Shown: positions 24,170 through 33,826, counted from the first letter of the stretch. The stretch: DNA of 39,725 bases from an uncultured bacterium (GCA_902761275.1 CACWJS010000004.1:1-39725), one strand, 5' to 3'. Made by a program: numbers and translations. The notes: generated by a model not told the origin, from the sequence alone.

Positions 24170-26232
24170 GCCCGGTGCGCGTCACATGGAGGCGCACCAT
24201 CGGGCGTGCACGTAGTCTCTTCTCTACGGCGTTTGCCGCAGGCGGCTTCCTTGCGGCCACGGCGGCTCTTTTCGCGTTCAAGCTCGATGCGGCAGAGGGC
24301 GCCAGTCTCTCGGTCGCTTCCGTCTGGGCGGCGAGCGTCTCGCCGTTCCTCCCCGCTCTTGCGGCGTTTCTCGCGATGGACGTGTGGAGCGACGAGCTGC
24401 AGTCTGGGCGCATAGAGCTTCTTCTGACGACACCGGTAAGGGAGCGCGAATTCACGCTCGGCAAGTTCCTCGGCGTCTTTTCGATGGTCGTGGTTTCCAC
24501 GTTCCTATCATTTGCCTCGACTGTCGTCGCACTGCGCGTATACGCGCCGTCTGCGCTCGCGGGCGTCGGCGTTCTTGGCTTCTGCCCCGCGTTTCTCGCG
24601 CTTATGCTCCAGAGCGTCCTTTGGTGTGCGGTTTCTGTCGCGATGAGTTCGATATTCCGCCATGCTGCTGCGGCGGCGTGCGCGTCGCTACTCCTGCTGA
24701 TTGGCATCCCCCGCGGCGGATGGGCCGCGCTTCTCGCCTGGGCTCCGCAGGGCAGGACGGCGTTCGGGGAGATGATTCTCGATGCGCACGTGATCGACAT
24801 GTCCTCGGGGCTCTTCTCGTCTGGAACCGTCCTTTCGTATCTTGTCCTTTCGTCGTTCTTCCTCTTTGTCGCATCAAAGAACGTCGCCATGTGCCGTTAC
24901 TGTGGACGCGGTGGCCGTTCGCTGCGGCTTTCCACCGCTTTTGCGCTAATCCTCGCCGGCATCTTCTCTGGGCTTGTCGTAGAACTTGTGAACCGTCTCG
25001 ACTCGAAACTCGACTTGCCAGTTGGGAACCTTGAGACCGAGTTTTCCGCGAGGACTCGCGGCATACTTTCCTCGGCTCAGGGTGAAATGACGGTGACGTG
25101 CTTCCTTCCCCGAAAGGACGCTCGTTTCCGCCAGATCGGGCGCTTCCTGCGCCGTCTCCAGCGCGAGTCGGCGTCGCTCGGCGGGCTAAAGATAGATCTT
25201 CGCTTCGTTGACCCTCTTTGGGATCTCGGTCCGGCCGAGCGGCTTGTGCGCCTCGGTGCTGCCGAGGGAAGTCTCGTCTTCGAGAAGGGGCGCCGCAACG
25301 TCGTGCTGCCGCTTGCCGATGGATATGGCGAGCGGATATGCGCATCGTCCATACAGAGTCTCACGATGCCGCCGCAGAGGCGCAACGTCTACTGGACCGT
25401 CGGGCATGGCGAGGCGGCGAGCGAGGAATATGGCACCTTCGGAATGAGCGACATAGCCCGCGACCTCGCGCGCGAAGGGTACAGGAACATGTCGATCGAT
25501 CTCGCGGGCGATGCGCAGATACCATCCGACTGCGCGCTCATAGTCGTAGCTGGCGCGAAGGAGGACTTCTCCCGCGCAGAGTCGGGTCGCATCGACTCGT
25601 ATCTCCGTGCGGGCGGGCGCATGCTAGTCCTTCTTGCGGCGGCCGATTCGGGCGGCGTCGCCCAGTTGCTCCCAGGTTGGGGTCTTAGGCCGTCTTTGGC
25701 GACGACGACCGGCGCAAAGACTCTTTCGGGGACAGACCTTATCGTCGGCGAGTTCTCCGAACATGCGATTTCGAAGCCGTTGCAGGGCTCTCGCATAGTC
25801 CTCGAGCGGCCTGTCGGCTTCATGCCGTCTGCCGCAGCGGAGACAGGTACTGGTGCCGACCGCATAGAGTTCACGCCTCTTGCGAAGGCGGGCACTGCTG
25901 TGGTCGCGGCTGCGGTTGAGCGTGGCGTTGGAGCGGGGGCAGACCTTTCGATACGCCCCATGCGCATAGTGGCGATAGGCGACGCTGGGTTTGTAATGAA
26001 TGGCCAGCTCGCGGCGCGCGCCAACGCCAACCGCGACTTCTTCCTGAACTGCGTCGCGTATCTCTCTGGGACGGATGCGTCTGTCGCGAGCGGAGCCGAG
26101 ACGAACGTGCTGACGACAGGGCTTGACCGCGCCGCGCGAATACGCTTCGCCACCGTTGTTGTCGGCGCCGTTCCGTTCGTCGTTTTCCTGCTGCTGCTGG
26201 CGGTCGCCGCCAGGAGGAGGCGTCGCTCATGA
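24166..26232 (+). CDS. ABC-2 permease fused to a GldG-like substrate-binding/auxiliary domain
   Basis: A 688-residue fusion. Residues 1-245 are an ABC-2 permease with six hydrophobic helices and the conserved DELQSGRIELLLTTPVREREFTLGKFLG loop of the GldF/NosY type. Residues 255-688 are a GldG-like extracytoplasmic domain (EFSARTRGILSSAQGEMTVTCFLP, then VYWTVGHGEA, and a last transmembrane helix at 665-682). In most genomes GldF and GldG are separate proteins. The GldG part is the ABC_transp_aux domain. Cargo is unknown. Overlaps on both sides are ATGA. Confidence 0.85.
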   Translation: MSPVRVTWRRTIGRARSLFSTAFAAGGFLAATAALFAFKLDAAEGASLSVASVWAASVSPFLPALAAFLAMDVWSDELQSGRIELLLTTPVREREFTLGKFLGVFSMVVVSTFLSFASTVVALRVYAPSALAGVGVLGFCPAFLALMLQSVLWCAVSVAMSSIFRHAAAAACASLLLLIGIPRGGWAALLAWAPQGRTAFGEMILDAHVIDMSSGLFSSGTVLSYLVLSSFFLFVASKNVAMCRYCGRGGRSLRLSTAFALILAGIFSGLVVELVNRLDSKLDLPVGNLETEFSARTRGILSSAQGEMTVTCFLPRKDARFRQIGRFLRRLQRESASLGGLKIDLRFVDPLWDLGPAERLVRLGAAEGSLVFEKGRRNVVLPLADGYGERICASSIQSLTMPPQRRNVYWTVGHGEAASEEYGTFGMSDIARDLAREGYRNMSIDLAGDAQIPSDCALIVVAGAKEDFSRAESGRIDSYLRAGGRMLVLLAAADSGGVAQLLPGWGLRPSLATTTGAKTLSGTDLIVGEFSEHAISKPLQGSRIVLERPVGFMPSAAAETGTGADRIEFTPLAKAGTAVVAAAVERGVGAGADLSIRPMRIVAIGDAGFVMNGQLAARANANRDFFLNCVAYLSGTDASVASGAETNVLTTGLDRAARIRFATVVVGAVPFVVFLLLLAVAARRRRRS

Positions 26233-27917
26233 AGAACATGCGTATAATCGTCTGGCTTCTTGTGGGCATATCGGTGCTTGTCGTGGCGAACTTCTTCCTC
26301 TCGTTCGACGACTCGCCGGAGACCGCGATCGTGCAGCGCATGAGTTTGCTGACCGTTCCAGACGACGCCGTTTCGCTCGTTGAAATATCGCGCGACGGCG
26401 CTGTCGAGTCGGTCCTTACGCGTACGGGCAGCTGGCGTCTCGTCGAGCCGTTTCCGGGCAGCGTAGACGAGCCCGTCGTGCTAAAGCTTCTCGATGCGCT
26501 CGCGTATGCGCCGCTGGACGACTCCCTTGGCGACCAGGAGCTTCTGAAGCTGGGGCGCACGCGCGCCGACTTCGGCCTCGAAAATCCGCACCTTTGCGTG
26601 CGTGTGAGGGCGGGCGATACCGAGACTTCGATTTCCTTCGGCACCACCACGCCTTCGGCGGCGGGGGTGTATGCGGCGATAGAAGGCGTACACGCGGTGT
26701 TTGTGGTTTCGTCTAACACTCTTGCCGCCGTGGACGTGCCGGCGTCAGCTTTTCGCCGCCGCACGCTGTTTACCTCTGGCGAGGAGTCTGTCGCTTCGTT
26801 CGATGTGAAGCGTGGCAGCGGTGAGTTCATGCGTTTCAAGAGGGAGGGCGACGGCTGGGCCATGGTGCAGCCGACCGAGGGGCCTGCGGCTGCGCCTAAG
26901 ATCAAGAAGCTCCTTACTGACGTGATGTCGGCGAGCGCCTATGATTTCGTGTGGCCCGTCGGCGGTTCAAACGAGGTCGCAGAGGTGTCGGCCGCGCTTC
27001 TCGCGAGCTACGGCCTTGGTGCGGAGAACGCCGTTACGCTGACGTTGAAGGGCACGGACGGCTCGGACAGGCGCATATCTTTCGGTTCCGACGCCGGCGA
27101 AGGTCGCGTCTACGCTCTCGTCCACAATGGTTCGGCGATAGTCACTGTCGACGGGACCTTGAAGGACATGGCCTCTCTTGGCAACTCCGCGTTTGCCGAT
27201 ACGCGCCTCTTCCCTTACGAGCCGTCGCAGGTCAACGGCATCACCATCGTTGACGGTGGCGTCACTTGCATGCTCGCGAAGAACGACGACGGCTCGTGGC
27301 GCATGGACTCGCCGATTTCGGCGCCGGCTTCGCTTACGGCCGTCGAGTCGCTGGTGTCGGCCGTCCTTGCGCTTCGCGGCGGCGATGCAGACGAGAAGGG
27401 CGTGGAGGTTTCGATTTCCGCCGACGAGCGCAAGGTGCACGTGGCCCGCGGGTCGCTTGGACCGCATTTCCGTCTTGAGAACCTTCGCAGTCTCGAAATA
27501 CTGAAGATTGACGCCGCTTCCGTCAGGCGGCTTTCCGTCACCGGTGCCGACACGAACGGAATGAAGTCGGTTGCCTACGACCGCGACAGGCGTGCATGGA
27601 GCGTCGAGGCGTCTTCCGTCCCCGGCACGGTGTCTGAAAACGGCATCACGCGTGTTCTCGGCGTGGTGAATCCGCTCGAGGCCGGGAGAATCGTGAAGCT
27701 CAAGGTGTCGGCGGACGATCTCGGTGGCTATGGGCTGGACAAGCCGCGGCTTACCGTCGCGATAGACCTTGAACGCGAGGACGCGATAAGGCGCAACATC
27801 CTTGTCGGCGACGCGACGGATGGTGGAAGTTTTGCGACCGTTGGTGCGTCGGATGCAGTTTTTGTGCTGCCGGAGTCGGCGGTGTACGACCTTTCTGCGG
27901 ACATTGTCGAGGAGTAA
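26229..27917 (+). CDS. DUF4340 domain protein of the Gld-type ABC operon
   Basis: The 562-residue protein has one N-terminal transmembrane helix (IIVWLLVGISVLVVANFFL) and then a long outward-facing part. That part has repeated blocks of the kind GSWRLVEPFPGSVDEPVVLKLLDAL, DGWAMVQPTEGPAAAPKIKKLL and DGSWRMDSPISAPASLTAVESL. Each is followed by a GLE/GLD segment and a strand ending in VF or IV; these are DUF4340 units, here about three. DUF4340 proteins nearly always follow GldG genes and are thought to work with that exporter. It overlaps the permease gene (ATGA) and is 4 bases from glutamine synthetase. Confidence 0.82.
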   Translation: MKNMRIIVWLLVGISVLVVANFFLSFDDSPETAIVQRMSLLTVPDDAVSLVEISRDGAVESVLTRTGSWRLVEPFPGSVDEPVVLKLLDALAYAPLDDSLGDQELLKLGRTRADFGLENPHLCVRVRAGDTETSISFGTTTPSAAGVYAAIEGVHAVFVVSSNTLAAVDVPASAFRRRTLFTSGEESVASFDVKRGSGEFMRFKREGDGWAMVQPTEGPAAAPKIKKLLTDVMSASAYDFVWPVGGSNEVAEVSAALLASYGLGAENAVTLTLKGTDGSDRRISFGSDAGEGRVYALVHNGSAIVTVDGTLKDMASLGNSAFADTRLFPYEPSQVNGITIVDGGVTCMLAKNDDGSWRMDSPISAPASLTAVESLVSAVLALRGGDADEKGVEVSISADERKVHVARGSLGPHFRLENLRSLEILKIDAASVRRLSVTGADTNGMKSVAYDRDRRAWSVEASSVPGTVSENGITRVLGVVNPLEAGRIVKLKVSADDLGGYGLDKPRLTVAIDLEREDAIRRNILVGDATDGGSFATVGASDAVFVLPESAVYDLSADIVEE

Positions 27918-27921
27918 AACG

Positions 27922-29994
27922 ATGAAGGACACAGTGATGAAGGACTACGGCGAGGATGTCTTTTCCGAGAAGGCGATACGCGCCTTCCTGCCAAAGGCCG
28001 TCGCGGCCAAGCTGCTTGCGACGATGCGTGACGGGAAGCCCCTCGATCCGTCCATCGCGGACGCGGTCGCCGCGGGCATGAAGGACTGGGCCGTCGGGAA
28101 GGGCGCGACCCACTTCACCCACTGGTTCCAGCCGCTCACCGGCGGCACGGCCGAGAAGCACGACGCTTTCCTTGAACCGACCGGTCCCGCGCAGGCGGTG
28201 CAGCGTTTCTCCGGCAAGAACCTGATCGGCGGCGAGGCGGATGCGAGCTCGTTCCCCTCGGGCGGCCTCAGGTCGACTTTCGAGGCCCGAGGCTACACGG
28301 CGTGGGACCCGACTTCCCCCGCTTTCGTGAAGCGCCACGAGAACGGCGCGACCTTGTGCATACCGACAGCGTTCTGCTCGTTCACGGGCGACACGCTCGA
28401 TATGAAGACGCCTCTTCTCCGCTCGCTTCAGGCGCTCACTCGCGCGATGGAGCGGCTGATGGCGAAGTTCTCCCAGCCGAAGGCGCACGTCGAGGTCACG
28501 CTTGGTGCCGAGCAGGAGTATTTCCTTGTCGACAGGCGCTTTTACATGAGGCGTCCCGACCTTCTGCAGACGGGTCGCACGGTATTCGGCGCTGCGCCCG
28601 CGAAGCACCAGCAGCTTGACGACCACTACTTCGGCGCGATCAAGCCGCGCGTCCTCAAGTTTATGACCGAGGTCGAGCAGCGCCTTTGGCAGCTCGGCAT
28701 CCCCGCGAAGACGCGCCACAACGAAGTCGCGCCCGCGCAGTTCGAGCTCGCACCGATGTTCGAGGACCTGAACCTCGCCGTCGACCACAACATGCTCATC
28801 ATGGAGGTTCTCCGCCAGACGGCCGAGAGCAACGGGCTCGTGTGCCTTCTCCACGAGAAGCCCTTCAAGGGCGTCAACGGGTCGGGCAAGCACTGCAACT
28901 GGTCGGTTGCCTACGGCGGGCGCAATCTCCTCACGCCCGGCGCGAACCCTCGCGAGAACGCGATCTTCCTCACGGTGCTCCTTGCCGTCATCCGCGCAAT
29001 CGACAAGCACGCCGACATTCTCCGCATGTCTACCGCAGGCGCTGGCAACGACCACCGTCTCGGCGCGAACGAGGCGCCGCCAGCGATTATCTCGATCTTC
29101 CTCGGCGACGAGCTGAACGCCGTCCTCGACTCGATAGAGAGCGGCACGCGGCAGATGCGCCGTGGCGGGAAGGGCGGGAAGCTCCGCGTTGGCGTCGACA
29201 CGCTCCCTGCGCTCCCCAAGGACACGACCGACCGCAACCGCACGTCGCCGTTTGCGTTCACCGGCAACAAGTTCGAGTTCCGCGCTCCCGGCTCGTCGCA
29301 AAACTGCGCGCAGAGCCAGATGGTTCTAAACACGATTGTCGCCGAGTCTATAGACGCGATCTGCGACAAGCTCGAGGCGATGAAGGGCGACTTCAACGAA
29401 AACCTCCAGAAGCTCCTGCAGCGTCTCGTCAAGGCGCACAGGCGTGTCGTGTTTTCGGGCGACGGATATTCCTCAAACTGGCCGAAGGAGGCGGCGAAAA
29501 GGGGGCTTCCCAACCTCCGCGACACACCTGCCGCGCTCGCGCCCCTCAAGGATCCGGCGAACATCGCGCTCTTCGAGAAATATGGCGTTCTTTCCAAGAC
29601 CGAAATGCTCTCTCGGTGGGAAATAGGACACGAGGACTATCTGCGCCGCGTTCGCATCGAGGCCTCAGTCGCGCTTGAGCTTGCACGCTCGATGGTGCGC
29701 CCCGTTGTCGCGGACGAGTTCTCCCGGCTCGCGACGGCGCTTGGCCAGGCCAAGGCCGACGGGCTAAAGTACGGCGTGCGCGGCCTTACGGCGCTTTCCT
29801 CGAAGCTCGGTGCGGGTCTCGACGACTTGCACGTCAAGTGCGACCATCTCGAGAAGGCGCTTGCGCGCGGGCGCAGCGAGGCGCAGCTCAAGGCGATGGA
29901 CGACCTTCGCCGCACGGTCGACAAGCTCGAGGGGCTTGTCGACGACTCGCGCTGGCCGCTCCCGAAATACCGCGAGATACTTTTCGTCCACTGA
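27922..29994 (+). CDS. glnN: Glutamine synthetase type III
   Basis: The 690-residue protein makes glutamine from glutamate, ammonia and ATP. Length and motifs are those of the GSIII class: THFTHWFQPLTGGTAEKHD, GGEADASSFPSGG, the NEVAPAQFELAP segment, EKPFKGVNGSGKHCNWS, and TGNKFEFRAPGSSQN near the end of the catalytic part. The C-terminal region is helical and highly charged (LDDLHVKCDHLEKALARG). The ATG at 27922 has GAGGAG upstream and follows DUF4340 by 4 bases; the open frame before it overlaps that gene and lacks homology. Transcription with an exporter operon rather than with glnB/amtB is unusual. Confidence 0.95.
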   Translation: MKDTVMKDYGEDVFSEKAIRAFLPKAVAAKLLATMRDGKPLDPSIADAVAAGMKDWAVGKGATHFTHWFQPLTGGTAEKHDAFLEPTGPAQAVQRFSGKNLIGGEADASSFPSGGLRSTFEARGYTAWDPTSPAFVKRHENGATLCIPTAFCSFTGDTLDMKTPLLRSLQALTRAMERLMAKFSQPKAHVEVTLGAEQEYFLVDRRFYMRRPDLLQTGRTVFGAAPAKHQQLDDHYFGAIKPRVLKFMTEVEQRLWQLGIPAKTRHNEVAPAQFELAPMFEDLNLAVDHNMLIMEVLRQTAESNGLVCLLHEKPFKGVNGSGKHCNWSVAYGGRNLLTPGANPRENAIFLTVLLAVIRAIDKHADILRMSTAGAGNDHRLGANEAPPAIISIFLGDELNAVLDSIESGTRQMRRGGKGGKLRVGVDTLPALPKDTTDRNRTSPFAFTGNKFEFRAPGSSQNCAQSQMVLNTIVAESIDAICDKLEAMKGDFNENLQKLLQRLVKAHRRVVFSGDGYSSNWPKEAAKRGLPNLRDTPAALAPLKDPANIALFEKYGVLSKTEMLSRWEIGHEDYLRRVRIEASVALELARSMVRPVVADEFSRLATALGQAKADGLKYGVRGLTALSSKLGAGLDDLHVKCDHLEKALARGRSEAQLKAMDDLRRTVDKLEGLVDDSRWPLPKYREILFVH

Positions 29995-30025
29995 CGCCTT
30001 GCGTCTACGCTCGCCTGTCTCCCGT

Positions 30026-30916
30026 ATGAGAAGCGCGTATGGATTTGATTCGAGGGTCTACCTCCTGGACGTGACCGACCGGTGCCCTAACCGGCGGACG
30101 ATGCAGGAACTCGTTGACGTGCTCGCGCGCTTCGGCTACACCGAGTTCTTGCTTTACGACACGGCGAAGGAACGGGAAACGCCTCTTGAGACGGCGAAGA
30201 TCGAGGCCTACTGCCGCATGCAGGGAATCGGCTTCAAGGTCGTGGGCGAAGACTTTCGCCGCGAGATGGAGGCGGACGCGAAGACAGTGGTTGCGCCGAC
30301 GTTTGCCGCGCGCTCGCTCTGTGGGCGTATCGAAGAGATGCGCGAGGCGATGGAACGCGCCGAGGCCACGGGCTCCAAGAGCAAGGCGACGCGCTTCGTC
30401 GTGACAGATTTTTCCGATGGTTATGCATGGCATCCCCTTTGCGTATCGCTTCCCGCGATCATCCTGGCGGGAAACATGATGACGGCTGGTCGCGTCGCGG
30501 CGAAAATGGATTTGGAGAAAGACCTTTGCTCTGTGATGGATCTCCCCGTTGGCGGGCTTCTCCAAAAACTCGGCACGCTCTACCTTCGCGGTGGCGCCGT
30601 GAAGCCAGACTCCTCTGAGTATTTCAATATACTCGCGGGCGACGTCGGCTACTCGCGCCATCCGGGGCTAACGCAGTTTGTGCTCGACGACGTCTCGGCA
30701 ATCGCGCGCGGTGTAAGGATCGCGCTTGAGCGCTGGTTAGAGCGCAGCGACTGGGCGAAGGAGATTTCCTACGCGGCGCTTCTGCTCGAATGTTCGTGCC
30801 ATAGGCGCGACGAGCGGCGCCTCCGCGAGCTACGCGACCTCCACGGGCATATTTGGCGTATGCGATTCGAGCCCGAGGGCAGGGTGGAATCGCTATCCAA
30901 GATACCGCGCTTTTGA
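30026..30916 (+). CDS. Reduced GH20-hexosaminidase-like protein, probably non-catalytic
   Basis: A 296-residue protein. The first part, TMQELVDVLARFGYTEFLLYD and EAYCRMQGIGFKVV, resembles the first strands of GH20 beta-N-acetylhexosaminidase barrels. RFVVTDFSDGYAWHPLCVSLPAIILAGNMM resembles the late barrel strand with its substrate-lining Trp and Asp. The middle of the barrel, where GH20 enzymes carry the Asp-Glu catalytic pair, is largely missing between about residues 85 and 120. It may bind rather than cut sugars, or be a degrading paralogue. It lies 31 bases after glutamine synthetase and has no clear ribosome site. Confidence 0.5.
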   Translation: MRSAYGFDSRVYLLDVTDRCPNRRTMQELVDVLARFGYTEFLLYDTAKERETPLETAKIEAYCRMQGIGFKVVGEDFRREMEADAKTVVAPTFAARSLCGRIEEMREAMERAEATGSKSKATRFVVTDFSDGYAWHPLCVSLPAIILAGNMMTAGRVAAKMDLEKDLCSVMDLPVGGLLQKLGTLYLRGGAVKPDSSEYFNILAGDVGYSRHPGLTQFVLDDVSAIARGVRIALERWLERSDWAKEISYAALLLECSCHRRDERRLRELRDLHGHIWRMRFEPEGRVESLSKIPRF

Positions 30917-30957
30917 TCTCATAGATACCATAAATTGTATCTGGGGGTTACGGATGT

Positions 30958-31016
30958 ACACAATCTGTTGATAAGTTTTGATAAATTCACCCTTGCGCTT
31001 GCACAATATTTAGTGT
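30958..31016. promoter_or_regulatory. Candidate NrdR boxes upstream of nrdD
   Basis: GCACAATATTTAGTGT at 31001-31016 matches the NrdR box consensus (ACACWATATATWGTGT) at 14 of 16 positions. A weaker match, ACACAATCTGTTGATA at 30958-30973 (11 of 16), lies 43 bases upstream, about four helical turns. NrdR represses ribonucleotide reductase genes when dATP is high. A TTATCAACA sequence (30966-30974, minus strand) differs from a DnaA box at one base. Confidence 0.6.
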
Positions 31017-31021
31017 ATCAT
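30993..31021 (+). promoter_or_regulatory. Promoter of nrdDG
   Basis: TTGCGC (30993-30998), 17-base spacer, TATCAT (31016-31021). The better NrdR box fills the spacer, which fits repression by blocking RNA polymerase. AAGGAGAGG at 31077-31085 is the ribosome site. Confidence 0.5.
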
Positions 31022-31095
31022 ATCTCTCCGAACTACCAAGAGTAGGTAAAACCCATTTATAAACAACGTCCAAAACAAGGAGAGGCGATCAAGCG

Positions 31096-33339
31096 ATGAA
31101 GATGAAAGAGATGAAGATCACCAAGCGCAGCGGACAGGAAGTTCCGTTCGACATCACGAAGATCGAGAACGCGATTCGCAAGGCATCGCAGGCGGTCGAC
31201 TACAAGGATGCGCTTTCGGAAGGTCGCATCAAGCTCATCGCAGAGGAGGTCGCGGGCGTGTGCGCGGCTCGCGATCGCGCGATGCACGTCGAGGAGATTC
31301 AGGACATCGTCGAGACGAAGTTGATGGAGTTTGGCGCGAGGGAAATCGCGAAGCGCTACATCGTCTATCGCTACAAGCAGGAACTCAAGCGCAAGTCCAA
31401 CACGACTGATGACCAGGTGCTGTCGCTGATCGAGTGCAACAACGAGGACGTGAAGCAGGAGAACTCCAACAAGAACCCGACGATCAACGCCGTGCAGCGC
31501 GACTATATGGCGGGCGAGGTCTCGAAGGACGTCTCCGCGCGCCTTCTCCTCCCGGCCGACGTCGTGCAGGCGCACAAGGACGGCATCATCCACTTCCACG
31601 ACATGGACTACTACGCGCAGCACATGCACAACTGCGACCTCGTGAACCTCGAGGACATGCTGCAGAACGGCACGGTGATCTCCGAGACGATGATCGAGAA
31701 GCCGAAGAGCTTCTCCACCGCCTGCAACATCGCGACGCAGATCATCGCGCAGGTCGCCTCGAACCAGTACGGTGGCCAGTCCATTTCGCTGACGCACCTC
31801 GCGCCGTTCGTCGACATCTCGCGCAAGGCGATACAGGAAGAGCTGAAGTCCGAATGCAAGATCGCCAACGTCAAGATGACCAAGGCCGACTTCGAGAAGA
31901 TTGTCGAGATGCGCGTCCGCAAGGAGATTCAGAAGGGCGTGCAGACGATCCAGTACCAGGTCGTCACGCTTATGACGACGAACGGACAGGCGCCTTTCGT
32001 CACCGTCTACATGTACCTCGGCGAGGCGAGGAACGAGCGCGAGCGTGAAGACCTTGCGATGATCATCGAGGAGGTGCTGAACGAGCGCATCAAGGGCGTC
32101 AAGAACGAGCAGGGCGTCTACATCACGCCTGCGTTCCCGAAGCTCATCTACGTCCTCGAGGAGCAGAACGTCACCGAGAAGTCGCCCTACTGGTACCTGA
32201 CCGAGCTCGCGGCGAAGTGCACGGCGAAGCGCATGGTTCCCGACTACATCAGCGAGAAGAAGATGCGCGAGTACAAGCTCTCCAAGGGCGAGACCGTCGG
32301 CCACGGCGACACGTACACCTGCATGGGCTGCCGCTCGTTCCTCACGCCCGACCGCTCGGGCGACGGCTACGGCAACGTGGCGCGCGCGAAGAACTACGAG
32401 CCCGGCAAGCCCAAGTACTACGGCCGCTTCAACCAGGGCGTCGTCACGATCAACCTCGTCGACATCGCGCTTTCCGCGCATGGCGACATGAAGAAGTTCT
32501 GGGATCTCTTCGAGGAGCGCTGTGAGCTCTGCCACCGCGCCCTCCGCTGCCGCCATGAGCGCCTGAAAGGGACGCCCTCCGACGCGGCGCCGATCCTCTG
32601 GCAGTACGGTGCCCTCGCGCGTCTCGACAAGGGCGAGAAGATCGACAAGCTCCTCTACGGCGGCTACTCGACGATCTCGCTCGGGTACGCCGGGCTTTGG
32701 GAGTGCGTCTTCGCGATGATCGGCAAGAAGCTCACCGAGCCGGAAGGCGAGAAGTTCGGCCTCGAGGTCATGGAGAAGCTCAACGAGTACACCGCTAAGT
32801 GGAAGAAGGCCGAGGACATCGACTACTCTCTCTACGGGACTCCGCTCGAGTCGACGACCTACAAGTTCGCGAAGTGCCTGCAGAAGCGCTTCGGCGTCGT
32901 GAAGGGCGTCACCGACAAGAACTACATCACGAACTCCTACCACGTGCATGTGACCGAGAAGATCGAGGCGTTCGACAAGCTCGCGCTCGAGGCGAAGTTC
33001 CAGAAGCTCTCGCCTGGAGGCGCGATCTCCTATGTCGAGGTGCCGAACATGCAGCACAACCTGAAGGCGGTCCTCTCGATCATGAAGTTCATCTACGAGA
33101 ACATCATGTACGCCGAGCTCAACACCAAGAGCGACTACTGCCAGGTGTGCGGCTTCGACGGCGAGATCGAGATCGTCAAGGACGAGAGCGGCAAGCTCGT
33201 GTGGAAGTGCCCGAAGTGCGGCAACACCGACGAGTCCAAGCTCAATGTCGCACGCCGTACCTGCGGCTACATCGGCTCCCAGTTCTGGAACCAGGGCCGC
33301 ACGCAGGAGATCAAGGAGCGCGTGCTGCACGTCTCGTGA
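31096..33339 (+). CDS. nrdD: Anaerobic ribonucleoside-triphosphate reductase
   Basis: The 747-residue protein reduces ribonucleotides to deoxyribonucleotides without oxygen, using a glycyl radical. It begins with an ATP-cone (KITKRSGQEVPFDITKIENAI), the allosteric site for ATP/dATP. The catalytic barrel has HFHDMDYY and MHNCDLVNLEDML, then GVVTINLVDIAL. Four Cys near the C-terminus (CQVCG and CPKCG) bind zinc. The radical Gly is in RRTCGYIGS, at about residue 724. It overlaps nrdG (GTGA), its activase. The gene implies strictly or facultatively anaerobic life. Confidence 0.97.
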   Translation: MKMKEMKITKRSGQEVPFDITKIENAIRKASQAVDYKDALSEGRIKLIAEEVAGVCAARDRAMHVEEIQDIVETKLMEFGAREIAKRYIVYRYKQELKRKSNTTDDQVLSLIECNNEDVKQENSNKNPTINAVQRDYMAGEVSKDVSARLLLPADVVQAHKDGIIHFHDMDYYAQHMHNCDLVNLEDMLQNGTVISETMIEKPKSFSTACNIATQIIAQVASNQYGGQSISLTHLAPFVDISRKAIQEELKSECKIANVKMTKADFEKIVEMRVRKEIQKGVQTIQYQVVTLMTTNGQAPFVTVYMYLGEARNEREREDLAMIIEEVLNERIKGVKNEQGVYITPAFPKLIYVLEEQNVTEKSPYWYLTELAAKCTAKRMVPDYISEKKMREYKLSKGETVGHGDTYTCMGCRSFLTPDRSGDGYGNVARAKNYEPGKPKYYGRFNQGVVTINLVDIALSAHGDMKKFWDLFEERCELCHRALRCRHERLKGTPSDAAPILWQYGALARLDKGEKIDKLLYGGYSTISLGYAGLWECVFAMIGKKLTEPEGEKFGLEVMEKLNEYTAKWKKAEDIDYSLYGTPLESTTYKFAKCLQKRFGVVKGVTDKNYITNSYHVHVTEKIEAFDKLALEAKFQKLSPGGAISYVEVPNMQHNLKAVLSIMKFIYENIMYAELNTKSDYCQVCGFDGEIEIVKDESGKLVWKCPKCGNTDESKLNVARRTCGYIGSQFWNQGRTQEIKERVLHVS

Positions 33340-33821
33340 ACTACGCTTCGATAAGGACCTGCGACATCGCAAACGGAGAGGGAGTGAGAGTCTCCCTCTT
33401 CGTTTCCGGATGCACGCACTGCTGCAAGGGCTGCTTCAACGAGGAGGCGTGGGACTTTTCCTACGGGCAGCCGTTCACAGAGAAGACCGAAAGCGAGCTT
33501 CTCGCCGCGCTGGAACCCGAATTCATCGATGGCCTCACACTTCTCGGCGGCGAGCCGATGGAGCCGGAGAACCAGCGCGCGCTCGTTCCTTTCCTCCGCC
33601 GCGTGCGCGACAGGTTCGGGCTCTCTAAGACGATCTGGGTCTACACCGGGTGCGTTCTCGAGGCCGAGCTAAAATCGCCGTCGCATTGGCGCACGGAGGT
33701 TACGGACGAGTTTCTGTCGCTCATAGACGTGCTTGTCGATGGGCCTTTTATCGAGGCCCAGAAGGACATCTCGCTCCAGTTCCGCGGCAGTGCCAACCAG
33801 CGCATCATCCGCCTGCACTGA
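33336..33821 (+). CDS. nrdG: Anaerobic ribonucleotide reductase activating protein (radical SAM)
   Basis: The 161-residue protein makes the glycyl radical in NrdD with a 4Fe-4S cluster and S-adenosylmethionine. The cluster motif CTHCCKGC fits CxxxCxxC, followed by FNEEAWDF, the typical NrdG segment. [14 protein letters not shown] is the SAM-binding GGE motif, and [14 protein letters not shown] is the family C-terminal signature. The GTG start overlaps the nrdD stop; the open frame continues upstream antisense to nothing but inside nrdD and is not coding. Confidence 0.95.
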   Translation: MNYASIRTCDIANGEGVRVSLFVSGCTHCCKGCFNEEAWDFSYGQPFTEKTESELLAALEPEFIDGLTLLGGEPMEPENQRALVPFLRRVRDRFGLSKTIWVYTGCVLEAELKSPSHWRTEVTDEFLSLIDVLVDGPFIEAQKDISLQFRGSANQRIIRLH

Positions 33822-33826
33822 TTTTT

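Noticed and set aside
27751..29301. 516-codon open frame opposite glutamine synthetase
   Set aside because: Antisense mirror frame of a clearly recognised enzyme.
31057..33372. 771-codon open frame opposite nrdD
   Set aside because: Exact mirror of a highly biased gene; composition dominated by Leu, Val, Arg, Asp and His, no domain.
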